From Polyangium fumosum (lineage in GTDB: Bacteria > Myxococcota_A > Polyangia > Polyangiales > Polyangiaceae), in NCBI RefSeq assembly GCF_005144585.1, contig NZ_SSMQ01000096.1:1-37533 (forward strand): a stretch of DNA of 37,533 nucleotides, read 5' to 3'. Within the stretch, counting starts at the first letter, position 1; every line of letters starts with the position of its first letter. The position numbers and the translations under genes were made by a program. The notes below the pieces were generated by a model. The model made no database searches. It saw only the letters and a list, made by a program, of their open reading frames with translations, and was not told where the DNA came from. Shown one piece after another: positions 7,987-16,304 of the stretch.

Positions 7987-8487
7987 TCAGAGCGTGTCGC
8001 GCGCGTCCGGATCGAGCCTGCGGATCGCGTCGCGGATGAGGTCCGGGATGGGGACCGGTCGGCCCGTGTTCGGGGCGAGCAACACGACGACGGCGCTCCC
8101 GGTGGCGACGACGGCCTGCTGGCCCACCGACGTCACGCGGTAGTCCATGGTCAGGCTCGTGCGGCCGAGGCGGGTCGTCTTGCCTTCGACACGCACGCTG
8201 TCGGGCCAGAAGACCGGGCGGAGGAAGTCGACGGAGGTCGAGGCGAGCACGGGCGTCTGCGACGCGCCGGTCGAGAGGTCGACGCCGATCATGCGCAGGT
8301 AGACGAGCCGCGTCTCTTCGAGCCAGCCGAAGTAGCGCGTGTTGTTGACGTGCCCGAGCGCGTCGATGTCGCCCCAGAGCACCGCGATCTCCTGACAAAC
8401 CGAGAACCGCGCGGCCGCAGGAGGCGGGGGAGGCGCGAACGTGGTGGAGCTGCGCCCCGTGGGCTTGTCGAAGCGATCGGAAGACAA
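7987..8487 (-). CDS. Hot-dog acyl-CoA thioesterase, 4HBT/YbgC family
   Basis: A 166-residue protein of the 4-hydroxybenzoyl-CoA thioesterase family, which hydrolyses acyl-CoA or acyl-ACP thioesters in the cytoplasm. The signature is WGDIDALGHVNNTRYFGWLE at about residues 38-57, with the catalytic Asp in the DxDxxGHVNN motif (Asp42). The family core (about 130 residues) follows a Pro-rich N-terminal extension of about 25 residues, which is unusual but not disruptive. The hydrophobic strands after the motif (LASTSVDFLRPVFW, SLTMDYRV, VVATGSAVVVLL) fit the hot-dog sheet. It stands alone, convergent with the Cys-rich protein and divergent from the ABC binding protein. The substrate is not predictable. 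A second, unrelated-type thioesterase lies at 16301. Confidence 0.9.
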   Translation of the reverse strand: MSSDRFDKPTGRSSTTFAPPPPPAAARFSVCQEIAVLWGDIDALGHVNNTRYFGWLEETRLVYLRMIGVDLSTGASQTPVLASTSVDFLRPVFWPDSVRVEGKTTRLGRTSLTMDYRVTSVGQQAVVATGSAVVVLLAPNTGRPVPIPDLIRDAIRRLDPDARDTL

Positions 8488-8622
8488 GGCAACCTCGTGG
8501 ATCTGACGCCGCGTTCGCCCGTCCCCGCGAAGGCGGAACGTGCGCCCGCAAGGGAGGGTGGCTGTGTAGTTTCCGCGGCGTCAAGCCTGTGGCATGCTCG
8601 GCCGCAGGGAGAGCGAGGACCA

Positions 8623-9798
8623 ATGCTCGGACGACGTCGTTGGATCGGGACTGTGGCCGGCCTTTGTTTGCTGTCGGCGCTCGGGGTGGGTTGCGGGAAG
8701 AAGGACGGCGGAGGCGCGGGCCCGGAGCCTGCCTCGAACGAGTGGAAGGTGGGCGCCTACCTCAGCCTCTCCGGCGCCGAGACGCAGTTCGGCAAGGACA
8801 CGCAAGAGGGCACCGAGCTCGCGGTCGAGGAGATCAACGCGAAGGGCGGCGTGAAGGGCAAGAAGGTCCGCGTGCTCTTCGAGGACGACAAGTCGAACCC
8901 GCAGGAGGCGTCGAACAAGGTCCTTCAGCTCATCAACCGGGACAAGGTCGTCGCGCTGCTCGGCGAGGTCGCGTCGTCACGCTCGAAGGCCGGCGGCATC
9001 GTCGCGAACAAGAACAAGATCCCGATGATCTCGCCCTCGTCGACGAACCCGGACGTGACGAAGGTCGGTCCGTTCGTCTTCCGCGTCTGCTTCACGGACG
9101 ACGTGCAGGGCCAGATGGGCGCGCGGTTCGTCAAGAACAAGCTGAACAAGAGCAAGGTCGCGGTGCTCTATGCCTCGGACGACCTCTACTCCTCGGGGCT
9201 CGCGAACGAGTTCAAGAGCGAAGCGAAGAAGCTCGGCATGACCATCGTCGCCGAGAAGAGCTTCCTCAAGAACGAGACGAACTTCACGACGTACCTGAAC
9301 GAGATCAAGAGCGCCGAGCCCGAGGCGATCTACGCGCCGGTCTACTACAACGCGATGGTGCCGATCGCGCGGCAGGCGAAGGCCGCGGGGATCCCGGGGA
9401 ACATGTTCGTCGGCGGCGACGGCTGGCACTCGGACTCGCTCGTAAACGACGCGGGCGAGGAGATGGAGGGCGCGTACTTCACGAACCACTTCTCCCCGGA
9501 CATGCCCTCGCCGAGCTCGCAGGCGTTCGTGAAGAGGTACGTGGAGAAGTACAAGCGCGAGCCGAGCGCGCTCGCAGCGCAAGGCTACGACTCGGCGATG
9601 CTGCTCTTCGACGCGATGGGCCGCGCGAAGGGCGACACGCCCGAGTCGATCCGCGACGCGATCGCCGAGACGAAGAACTTCCAGGGCGCGACGGGCGCGA
9701 TCACCATCGACGCCGAGCGCAACGCCGAGAAGCCCATCGTGATCGTGCAGATCAAGGGCAAGAAGTTCACGTACTTCGACACGGTGACGACGAAGTAG
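8623..9798 (+). CDS. Branched-chain amino acid-type ABC substrate-binding lipoprotein
   Basis: A 391-residue periplasmic binding protein of the Leu/Ile/Val (Peripla_BP_6) type, which captures amino acids or related amides for an ABC importer. The start at ATG 8623 has a purine-rich upstream stretch (GAGCGAGGA at 8611-8619) and a lipoprotein signal with lipobox ALGVGC (Cys24). The family pattern is clear: VGAYLSLSGAETQFG near the mature N-terminus, ELAVEEINAKGGVKGKK, ALLGEVASS, VAVLYASDDLYS, and AAQGYDSAMLLFDAM near the C-terminus. No permease or ATPase genes lie next to it, so it is an orphan binding protein that either serves a distant transporter or acts as a sensor. Length is normal for the family. 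Confidence 0.93.
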   Translation: MLGRRRWIGTVAGLCLLSALGVGCGKKDGGGAGPEPASNEWKVGAYLSLSGAETQFGKDTQEGTELAVEEINAKGGVKGKKVRVLFEDDKSNPQEASNKVLQLINRDKVVALLGEVASSRSKAGGIVANKNKIPMISPSSTNPDVTKVGPFVFRVCFTDDVQGQMGARFVKNKLNKSKVAVLYASDDLYSSGLANEFKSEAKKLGMTIVAEKSFLKNETNFTTYLNEIKSAEPEAIYAPVYYNAMVPIARQAKAAGIPGNMFVGGDGWHSDSLVNDAGEEMEGAYFTNHFSPDMPSPSSQAFVKRYVEKYKREPSALAAQGYDSAMLLFDAMGRAKGDTPESIRDAIAETKNFQGATGAITIDAERNAEKPIVIVQIKGKKFTYFDTVTTK

Positions 9799-9805
9799 CC
9801 CGACC

Positions 9806-11722
9806 TCAGCCCGGCACCACGAGCGCACGCGTGGCCGCGCGCGCCGCCTCGGCCTCGGCGAGGGCCTCCTCCTCGGCGCGCGCGTCACGATCGTTCGTGG
9901 CGTCGAGGGGCGTGTCCTCGGCCGTCCGTTCGAGCGCGGCGAGCGCGTCCGGCGCGACGGTCTCCATCCAGCGCCGCATCGCGCCGTACGTACGGAGCTC
10001 GCGCTTGATCCGCGGGATCTCGCCGGCGCCGGCCGTCTCCGGGTTCGTCGCGGCGCGCACGGTGTCGATGAGCAGCTCCTCGCGCGCAGAGAGCGGCAGA
10101 TCGTGCCCAGCCCGCGTGGCGAGCTCCGCTGCGCCCTTCAGATCCCCCTGCCGGATGCGCGAGAGCAGGCGCACGCGGAAGAGGGCGCGGCTCTTGAACG
10201 GGTATGCCGGGGGCAACGAGGCGAGCTCGGCTTCGGCCTCCGCGTGTCGATCCATGGCCGCGAGGAGGAAGGCGCGCTCGCTGATCAAATCGGGCAGGAG
10301 GATGTCGGAGGCCGAGATGCGGACGGTGTACTGCGTGAGCCGCGCGAGGCCCCGATCGCAGAGCTCGAGGGCGCGCCGAAGATCACTCGTCCTCTCGGCG
10401 ATGCGCGCGAGCGCGAGATCGGCCTGCGCAGCGAGGATCGAGAGGCGGCTCGACGAGAGGCGCTCGAGCGCCGCGCCGCCCGCGGCGAGATCCCCCTTCG
10501 CGACGAGGTTCAGCGCGGTGAACAGATCCTTAGATTCCTTGCGCGCCCGGAGGAACCAGTAGACACGGACGACGACGAGCGCGGCGAAGACCGCGAAGAC
10601 GATCAGGCCGAGCGGCAGGGTCGGATCCATCGGCTCTTCGTAGTCAAACCCGCCGTCGCTCTCCGCGCCCGAGGGCAAGAGCACCTGGTAGACGGCGACG
10701 AAGAGGGCCACGAGCACGGCCCACAACACGATGATCCGGCCGGCCTTTGGCCGGTTCCTCGCAGGCGTGGTCTTCGCGGCCGCCTTGCGCGCCTCCGCGA
10801 CGGCCACCTTCGCGGCCTCGGTGGCTTCGGCCGCGGGCATCTCGCCGGTCTTGTCGGGCCGCGCGCCGGAGACCTCGACGAAGGGCGCGGCCTCGGGCAC
10901 GACCTGCGCGATCCAGTCGGCGAGCGGCGGCTCCTCGCTGTCGGCGTCGCGCTTGGCACCCTTGCGATACACGCTCGTCGCGGTCGTCTCGAGCATGCGC
11001 TGGAAGGCGCGGACGATCGTGCGCTCGCGGCGGTCCGTGGCGTCGAAGAGCAATTCGTGGTGCGTGACGAGGTGCTCGCGCAACGCCTCGCGATCGCCCG
11101 CGCGTTCGAGCAGGATCGCCTCGGCGAGGGCGACGCGGCCGAGGCCTTGCGGCAACACGTCGGGGCTCTCGCGCACGGCCTCGATGTCCTCACGGGCGCC
11201 CGCGCGCTCCCCGCTCGCCGCGCGCAAGAAGGCGCGCATGCCGCGCGCGTTCACGATGTGCATCCGGAGCTGCGCGCGGGAGAGGACGCCGAGCGGGGAC
11301 GTGATGGCGCGATCGAGGTGCGCGATCGCCGCCGGAATGTCGCCCCTGCGCATGTCGATGAGGCCACGCTGCACGGCGGCGACGCAGGTGATGACCGGTT
11401 GCGCGCGGCCCTGCTCGGCGCGATCGAGGTGCGCCTCGGCCTCGGCGAAGCGGCCGCGGTTGATGAGATCAAACGAGGTGTTGACGATCTGCACGCCTAC
11501 GCCCATCCGCCGGCCCACGAGGCCGAGCACGGCGAACACCCCGCCGAGCACGGCGCAGAGCGGGCCGAGGATCATGATCCCTGCGCTCGCCGCCCCAAAC
11601 AGGCCGAACAGGCCGAAGCTGAAGACGCTCAGGAGCAGGAGGAACCCGCCCATGACGACGAGCATGGTGTGGTACCGATGCGTCGCGTGGCGGGGCACGT
11701 TGTTCGAGGCAGGTGCGCTCAT
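9806..11722 (-). CDS. Membrane protein with TPR-like helical repeats
   Basis: A 638-residue protein. The start (ATG at 11722) puts two hydrophobic helices at about residues 20-65, followed by TPR-like repeats (GRFAEAEAHLDRAEQGRA and GDIPAAIAHLDRAI) to about residue 270. Then comes an Ala/Lys-rich linker, two more membrane helices (about 335-385), and a second TPR-like block (DLAAGGAALERL, LRRALELCDRGLARL, RHAEAEAELASLP), ending with an acidic Ala/Glu tail. TPR modules bind partner proteins; the two copies on either side of a membrane hairpin suggest a scaffold or assembly role. It is divergent from the methyltransferase at 11788 (65 bases between) and convergent with the binding protein, with 7 bases between their ends. 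No specific family is recognised. Confidence 0.8.
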   Translation of the reverse strand: MSAPASNNVPRHATHRYHTMLVVMGGFLLLLSVFSFGLFGLFGAASAGIMILGPLCAVLGGVFAVLGLVGRRMGVGVQIVNTSFDLINRGRFAEAEAHLDRAEQGRAQPVITCVAAVQRGLIDMRRGDIPAAIAHLDRAITSPLGVLSRAQLRMHIVNARGMRAFLRAASGERAGAREDIEAVRESPDVLPQGLGRVALAEAILLERAGDREALREHLVTHHELLFDATDRRERTIVRAFQRMLETTATSVYRKGAKRDADSEEPPLADWIAQVVPEAAPFVEVSGARPDKTGEMPAAEATEAAKVAVAEARKAAAKTTPARNRPKAGRIIVLWAVLVALFVAVYQVLLPSGAESDGGFDYEEPMDPTLPLGLIVFAVFAALVVVRVYWFLRARKESKDLFTALNLVAKGDLAAGGAALERLSSSRLSILAAQADLALARIAERTSDLRRALELCDRGLARLTQYTVRISASDILLPDLISERAFLLAAMDRHAEAEAELASLPPAYPFKSRALFRVRLLSRIRQGDLKGAAELATRAGHDLPLSAREELLIDTVRAATNPETAGAGEIPRIKRELRTYGAMRRWMETVAPDALAALERTAEDTPLDATNDRDARAEEEALAEAEAARAATRALVVPG

Positions 11723-11787
11723 CGTGGTGGAGGTCGGCGGTCCGCGGCCCTCCCCGCGGCGCGCCTTCGGCTCCATCCTAAGCCGAC

Positions 11788-12618
11788 ATGGGTCCAGCGA
11801 TGTTGACGATCCTCGATGGACCGATGGGAACGGAGCTCGCCGCGCGGGGCGTCCCCACGCCCGCGCCGCTCTGGAGTGCGCTCGCGCTCGACCACGCGCC
11901 CGAGGTCGTGTCGGCGATCCACCACGAATACGCGGCCGCGGGCGCGACCGTGCACACGGCAAACACGTTCCGAACCAAGCGGAGAAGCGCGGGCGCGCGC
12001 TGGGAGGTGCTCGCGCGGAGGGCGGTCGCGCTCGCGCGTGAAGCCGTGCCGGCGGGGCATCGGATCGCGGGGAGCGTGGCGCCGCTCGAAGATTGTTATC
12101 GACCGGATCTCTCCCCGACGAACCCCCGGCCGGAGCACCGCGAGCTTTGCGAGGTGCTCGCGGACGCGGGGGTGGATTTGATCCTTTGCGAGACGTTTCC
12201 GCACGTGGGCGAGGCGCTCGTGGCGGTGGAGGAGGCCGTGCGGACGGGTTTGCCCGTATGGGCGGCGTTCACCGCGGGCCCGGACGCGGATCTGCTGACG
12301 CCGGCGGAGGTCCTCGCGGGCGCGCGGGAGGCTGCGGCGCGGGGGGCGAGCGCCGTGTTGATCAATTGCACGAAGGCGACACGGACGCGGACGTTCGTGG
12401 AAAAACTCGCGCAGGCGGGAATTCCATTCGGTGTTTATGCCAATGCGGGCGCCGTGGAGGAGGGCATGGGCTGGGGAATGACCACGCGCGGGGCGGATCT
12501 TTATGCGGATCTGGCGGAGGCCTGGATCCAGGCGGGGGCGACGATCGTGGGCGGATGCTGCGGGACGGGCCCGCTCCACGTGCGGGCGATCGTCGAGCGC
12601 GCGCGCGGAGTTCGTTGA
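11788..12618 (+). CDS. Homocysteine S-methyltransferase family protein
   Basis: A 276-residue (beta/alpha)8-barrel enzyme that transfers a methyl group to homocysteine, typically from S-methylmethionine or S-adenosylmethionine, in the MmuM-like group. Evidence: LDGPMGTELAARG at about residues 9-21, NTFRTKR near 59-65, the first zinc cysteine in LINCTKAT (Cys194), and the paired zinc cysteines in GGCCGT (Cys257, Cys258). All three Zn ligands are present, so it should be active. The start at ATG 11788 is conventional; an in-frame ATG 12 bases later would also work. The length is slightly shorter than classic MmuM (about 310), so the methyl donor is uncertain. Its 3' end meets the promoter-like part of a decayed DUF2330 copy. 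Confidence 0.9.
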   Translation: MGPAMLTILDGPMGTELAARGVPTPAPLWSALALDHAPEVVSAIHHEYAAAGATVHTANTFRTKRRSAGARWEVLARRAVALAREAVPAGHRIAGSVAPLEDCYRPDLSPTNPRPEHRELCEVLADAGVDLILCETFPHVGEALVAVEEAVRTGLPVWAAFTAGPDADLLTPAEVLAGAREAAARGASAVLINCTKATRTRTFVEKLAQAGIPFGVYANAGAVEEGMGWGMTTRGADLYADLAEAWIQAGATIVGGCCGTGPLHVRAIVERARGVR

Positions 12619-12850
12619 TGTTCGGAAACCTTGGGGGTCGTACCATCGTGCAGGCGCCCGCGTGCAGGACGGGCGCGACGAGAAATGGGAGGGACAAGCT
12701 GAGAGCACGAAGGCAATGAGGGGCCACGTAGGCGCGCCTCCGATGGGTGCAGCTCAGTCGCAGGACCGGGCGTCGAGCTTGTTCGGGGCGCTCGCGCTCC
12801 TCGGCGGCGCCGCGCTCGTGACCGCCGCGCGTCGCCGCCTTCGTCGCTGA
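12614..12850 (+). pseudogene. Rearranged remnant of a DUF2330 gene
   Basis: This stretch carries three pieces related to the intact DUF2330 gene at 14284-15621. First, 12614-12650 resembles its upstream region (GTTGATG, TTCGG, then TCGTA-C/G-CATCG and AGGCG at matching spacing). Second, 12652-12716 resembles its signal-peptide coding part but in the opposite orientation: the minus strand encodes LRALSLSLPFLVAPVLHAGA, close to LRALVLSLPFLAAPVLHAGD. Third, 12770-12853 matches its C-terminal hydrophobic tail and stop in the forward orientation, with about ten mismatches over 84 positions by eye. Nearly all of the body of the protein is missing. A small translated product from the tail alone is possible but unlikely. 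Confidence 0.65.
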
Positions 12851-12859
12851 CGGACGCCG

Positions 12860-14095
12860 TCAAACCCGTTCGAGGATCGTGGCGATGCCCTGGCCGCCGC
12901 CGATGCACAAGGTGACGAGCGCGGTCTGCGCGTTGCGGCGCTCGAGCTCGTCGAGCGCGGTGCCGAGCAGCATCGCGCCCGTCGCGCCGAGCGGGTGGCC
13001 GAGCGCGATCGAGCCGCCGTTGACGTTCACCCGATCCGGGTCGATCCCGAGCGCGCGCGTCGTTTGCAGCACGACGCCCGCGAAGGCCTCGTTGATCTCC
13101 CACAGGTCGATGTCACGCGCGTCCATCCCCGCGGCGCGCAGCGCTTTCAGGCTCGCGGGCGCCGGCCCCGTGAGCATGAGCAAGGGCTCGGTCCCGACGC
13201 TCGCCATCGCGAGGATCCGAGCGCGCGGCTTGACGCCTTTCTCCTTCACGTACCGCTCCGACGCGAGCACCACCGCGGCCGCGCCGTCGACGATGCCGCT
13301 CGAATTGCCGGCCGTGTGGACGTGCCGGATCTCCTTCGCGTGCGGGTACGCCGCGAGCGCGATCTGATCGAGCGTCTCGCCGTTCGGGCCGGCCGGCGCG
13401 CTCCCGAGCGCGACGAACGCGGGCTCGAGCGCGGCGAGCCCCTCGGCTGTCGTGTTCGGCCGCGGGAACTCGTCCTTCGCGAGCAGCGCCGCGCCCGTCG
13501 CGGGATCCGTCACGGGGATGAGCGAGCGCGCGAAGCGCTTCTCCTCGATGGCGCGCGCCGCGTTCTTCTGCGAGCGCAGCGCCACGCCGTCGATCTCCTC
13601 GCGCGTAAACCCTTGCAGCGTGGCGATCAGGTCGGCGCTGATGCCTTGCGGCACCTGGAACACGCGCTTGCGGAGCTGCGTGTTGCCGCCGTCCTGCCCG
13701 CCGCCGTCGGAGCCCATGGGGACACGCGACATGCTCTCCACGCCGCCGGCGACGACGAGGTCCATCGCGCCCGAGCCGACCGCCATGGCGCCGAAGTTGA
13801 CCGCCTGGAGACCCGAGGCGCAGAAGCGGTTGAGCGAGACGCCTGGTATCTCGTCAGGCCACCCCGCCGCGAGCACCGCGTTGCGGGCGAGGTTCGCGCC
13901 TTGCTCGCCGACCTGCGAGACGATGCCCGCCATCACGTCCTCCACCTCGCGCGGATCGAAGCCCACGCGCTGCGGGAGCGCCCGGAGCACCTGCGCGAAG
14001 AGCTCCTGCGGGTGGACGCTCGTCAGCGCCCCCTTCCCCAGCTTGCCCCGACCTCGCGGCGTCCGTGCAGCGTCGATGATGTAGCTCGTGCCCAT
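12860..14095 (-). CDS. Thiolase (acetyl-CoA acyltransferase family)
   Basis: A 411-residue thiolase. It catalyses CoA-dependent cleavage of 3-ketoacyl-CoA in beta-oxidation or the reverse condensation of acyl-CoAs. The nucleophilic Cys is in [11 protein letters not shown] (Cys92). The other catalytic residues lie in GHPLGATGA (His367) and CIGGGQG (Cys397). [12 protein letters not shown] is the usual loop after the first half-domain. Length is normal. The start at ATG 14095 is preceded by an AAGGGAG ribosome-binding site. A TTGACA -35 and a palindromic operator matching the one in front of the TetR gene at 15687 lie directly upstream, which suggests control by that TetR protein. The degradative and biosynthetic types cannot be separated by eye; the C-terminal and loop motifs favour FadA/FadI-like beta-oxidation. 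Confidence 0.94.
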   Translation of the reverse strand: MGTSYIIDAARTPRGRGKLGKGALTSVHPQELFAQVLRALPQRVGFDPREVEDVMAGIVSQVGEQGANLARNAVLAAGWPDEIPGVSLNRFCASGLQAVNFGAMAVGSGAMDLVVAGGVESMSRVPMGSDGGGQDGGNTQLRKRVFQVPQGISADLIATLQGFTREEIDGVALRSQKNAARAIEEKRFARSLIPVTDPATGAALLAKDEFPRPNTTAEGLAALEPAFVALGSAPAGPNGETLDQIALAAYPHAKEIRHVHTAGNSSGIVDGAAAVVLASERYVKEKGVKPRARILAMASVGTEPLLMLTGPAPASLKALRAAGMDARDIDLWEINEAFAGVVLQTTRALGIDPDRVNVNGGSIALGHPLGATGAMLLGTALDELERRNAQTALVTLCIGGGQGIATILERV

Positions 14096-14113
14096 GATGA
14101 TCGCTCCCTTCGT

Positions 14114-14153
14114 ATGACCTTCATCATATGATGATCATCATGCGACCTGTCAA
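14114..14153 (-). promoter_or_regulatory. Thiolase promoter with TetR-type operator
   Basis: On the minus strand a TTGACA (plus-strand 14148-14153) is followed by palindromic AT-rich DNA at 14114-14141, about 20 bases upstream of the thiolase ATG. On the plus strand, 14114-14127 reads ATGACCTTCATCAT, which differs at one position from the half-site ATGACATTCATCAT of the TetR-gene operator. The other half, 14128-14141, is the perfect palindrome ATGATGATCATCAT. The operator covers the spacer and -10 region, a position expected for repression. Confidence 0.7.
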
Positions 14154-14188
14154 GCGGGGGGGCTCCTGGGAGAGCGAGACGACATTCG

Positions 14189-14220
14189 TTGATGCTTCGG
14201 CCCGCCGAGGCTCGTAGCAT
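14189..14220 (+). promoter_or_regulatory. Tentative promoter element of the DUF2330 gene
   Basis: TTGATG and TAGCAT separated by 20 bases, about 64 bases upstream of the DUF2330 start. The spacing is long for a sigma-70 promoter. The main support is that the same two blocks at the same distance (12615-12620 and 12641-12646) survive in the decayed copy. Confidence 0.35.
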
Positions 14221-14283
14221 CGCGGAGGCGCGCTGCCATCGACGGCGCGCCGACGTGGATCCTCTTGCCTTGGAGATATCGCG

Positions 14284-15621
14284 ATGAAGCTCCTTCGTGC
14301 TCTCGTCTTGTCCCTCCCGTTCCTCGCCGCGCCCGTCCTGCACGCGGGGGATACGCAGGCGTGCGGCGGCTGCATCGTCAGCCAGTCCGAGTCCACGCAG
14401 GTCACCGGACACCGGATGATCCTGTCGATCTCGCAGCAGCAGACGACCCTCTGGGATCAGATCACCTACGCCGGCGACCCCTCGTCGTTCGCGTGGGTGC
14501 TGCCGATCAAGGGGCAGGTGGAGGTCGGGCTCTCGTCGGACGCGCTCTTCTCGACGCTCGAGGAGAGCACACGGGTGCAGATCAACTCGCCCACCATCGA
14601 TTGCTCGTTCTGCGGCTCGAACGGCCAGGGCGGCGCGGGCGGCACGGGCGGCGCGAACAACGGCGGCGGCGGCGTCGTCATCATCGCCGAGGAGGTCGTG
14701 GGGCCTTACGCCACCGTGCAGCTCTCCTCGCAGGACCCGAACGCGCTCGCCACCTGGCTCACGACGAACGGCTACAACGTCCCAGCCGATATCCAGCCGG
14801 TCATCGACACGTACGTACAAGAGGGGTTCAACTTCCTCGCGCTCAAGCTCGTGCCCGGGCAAGGGATCGACTCGATGCGCCCCGTGCGCGTCACCTCTGA
14901 CGGCGCGTCGCTCTCGCTGCCGCTGCGCATGGTGGCCGCGGGGACGGGCGCGAAGACGCCGATCAACTTGTGGGTCCTCGGCGAGGGTCGGTACGAGCCG
15001 AAGAACTTCCCGCACTTCGTGATCAAGCAAGCGGATCTCGTGTGGAACTGGGACACGCAGTCGAGCAACTACAAGGAGCTGCGGCAAAACGCGTTCGACG
15101 CATCCGGCGGCAAGGCGTGGCTGATCGAGGCGAGCGAGTCGTTCTCGTCGTTCTACTTGGAGGAGGGTCTCCTCTATCTGGCCGAGAACAATCCCTCGGA
15201 GAGCGGGTATGGCGGGGAGCCCGGAGGGCCGACCGCGCTCGAGGAGTGCCAGGCCGACCTCGACAAACTCTACGGTTCGATCCCCAAGGCGAGCCAGTGG
15301 GTGACCCGGATGAGCGCCGAGCTCACGCGCCCGGCGCTCGCGGCCGATCTCGTCGTCGGCGCGGCGGCCGATCAGTCGACGGTCGCGCGCTTCCTGACCG
15401 TCAACAAGTCGGTGGGCACGGCGCCCAGTTGCCCGTGCGGCCCGATCGGCGAAGGAGGCGGGGGGGCCATGGGCGGAGCGAACGGCGGGAACGGCGGGAA
15501 CGGCGCCTCGGACAGCGGCGGCGGATGCGCCGTCGGCGGGGCGTCGAGCCTGCCCGGGGCGCTCACGCTCTTCGGCGGCGCGGCGCTCGTGTCCGCCCTG
15601 CGTCGCCGCCGTCGTCGCTGA
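14284..15621 (+). CDS. DUF2330 surface protein with MYXO-CTERM-like tail
   Basis: A 445-residue exported protein of the DUF2330 family, known from myxobacteria and some other bacteria, with no established function. It has a signal peptide (residues 1-23, ending in LHAG). The family start is clear: CGGC near residues 27-30, TGHRMILSI, then FAWVLPIKGQVEV and LFSTLEE. A Gly/Asn-rich insertion occurs around residues 115-133. The region about 370-410 has a Cys-Pro-Cys motif and a Gly/Asn linker. The C-terminus has Cys, a hydrophobic helix and seven Arg residues, matching a MYXO-CTERM surface anchor. It is divergent from the thiolase and upstream of the TetR gene. A partly deleted, partly inverted copy lies on the other side of the thiolase gene. 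Confidence 0.88.
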   Translation: MKLLRALVLSLPFLAAPVLHAGDTQACGGCIVSQSESTQVTGHRMILSISQQQTTLWDQITYAGDPSSFAWVLPIKGQVEVGLSSDALFSTLEESTRVQINSPTIDCSFCGSNGQGGAGGTGGANNGGGGVVIIAEEVVGPYATVQLSSQDPNALATWLTTNGYNVPADIQPVIDTYVQEGFNFLALKLVPGQGIDSMRPVRVTSDGASLSLPLRMVAAGTGAKTPINLWVLGEGRYEPKNFPHFVIKQADLVWNWDTQSSNYKELRQNAFDASGGKAWLIEASESFSSFYLEEGLLYLAENNPSESGYGGEPGGPTALEECQADLDKLYGSIPKASQWVTRMSAELTRPALAADLVVGAAADQSTVARFLTVNKSVGTAPSCPCGPIGEGGGGAMGGANGGNGGNGASDSGGGCAVGGASSLPGALTLFGGAALVSALRRRRRR

Positions 15622-15651
15622 CGGCCGCTCGCTCGTTTGCTGCCCACCGAG

Positions 15652-15684
15652 TTGACATGATGAATGTCATATGACATTCATCAT
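15652..15684 (+). promoter_or_regulatory. Autoregulatory operator of the TetR gene
   Basis: A perfect 28-base palindrome at 15657-15684 consists of ATGATGAATGTCAT joined to its exact reverse complement, ATGACATTCATCAT. A TTGACA overlaps its left edge (15652-15657), and its right edge is 2 bases before the TetR ATG at 15687. Binding there would block transcription initiation. It stands out sharply as AT-rich DNA in a GC-rich genome and is nearly repeated before the thiolase. Confidence 0.8.
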
Positions 15685-15686
15685 GC

Positions 15687-16304
15687 ATGAAGAAGGAGCC
15701 CCTCTCCAAGGCCGAGCGCTGGGAGCGCACGCATGAAACGCTGCGGCTCACGGCCGCGCGCCTCTTGCGCACGCGAGGCCTGCGGCTGCCGTCGGTGGCC
15801 GACGTCATGAAGGGCGCGAAGCTGACGGTCGGCGGCTTTTACGGGCACTGGGAGAGCAAGGAGGCGCTCTTCGAAGAGGCCCTGCGCGACGCGCTGCGGA
15901 GCAACTGGTCCGCGCTCGTGCAAGAGGCGCGCGGGGAGACGGCGAAGGAGCGGCTCACGTGGATCCTGCGCCGTTACCTCTCCCGCTCGCACCGCGATAA
16001 CCCCGAGGCCGGCTGCCCGCTGCCTTCCTCGCTCAGCGACATCTCCGTGCTCGGCGCGCCGTACCAGAAGGCGTTCGCCGAGGAGGTCGAGCACCTCGCC
16101 GCGGAGCTCGGCGAGATCGCCGGGCCGATCGGGGGCAAGCAGCTCGTTCTCGGGCTCTTCGCCTTGATGGTCGGCGGCCTGAGCTTGGCCCGCGCCACGG
16201 AGGGGACGCCGCTCTCGGACTCCATTCTCGCGGCGAGCCGCGCGCTCGCCTACGCCGCCCTCGATCGCGCCGAGCAAAAAGCCTCGGAGAAGGACGAACC
16301 ATGA
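15687..16304 (+). CDS. TetR/AcrR-family transcriptional regulator
   Basis: A 205-residue TetR-family protein: an N-terminal helix-turn-helix at about residues 20-65 (RLTAARLLRTRGL, then SVADVMKGAKLTVGGFYGHW and SKEALFEEAL) and a ligand-binding helical C-terminal domain. Such proteins repress by binding palindromic operators and let go when a small ligand binds. Its own start sits 2 bases after a perfect palindrome, so it very likely represses itself. The same half-site occurs in the thiolase promoter 1.5 kb away. Its stop overlaps the next gene's start (ATGA at 16301-16304), a thioesterase, so the likely ligand is an acyl-CoA or related compound; that is inference from context. Length is typical. 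Confidence 0.93.
   Translation: MKKEPLSKAERWERTHETLRLTAARLLRTRGLRLPSVADVMKGAKLTVGGFYGHWESKEALFEEALRDALRSNWSALVQEARGETAKERLTWILRRYLSRSHRDNPEAGCPLPSSLSDISVLGAPYQKAFAEEVEHLAAELGEIAGPIGGKQLVLGLFALMVGGLSLARATEGTPLSDSILAASRALAYAALDRAEQKASEKDEP

Noticed and set aside
10103-11806. Long plus-strand frame opposite the TPR membrane gene
   Set aside because: The composition is Arg/Ala/Glu-biased without motifs, and the minus strand shows membrane helices and TPR-like repeats.
12770-12850. A separate small gene for the hydrophobic tail
   Set aside because: It has no start or ribosome-binding site of its own and matches the end of the DUF2330 gene, so it is best seen as a remnant.
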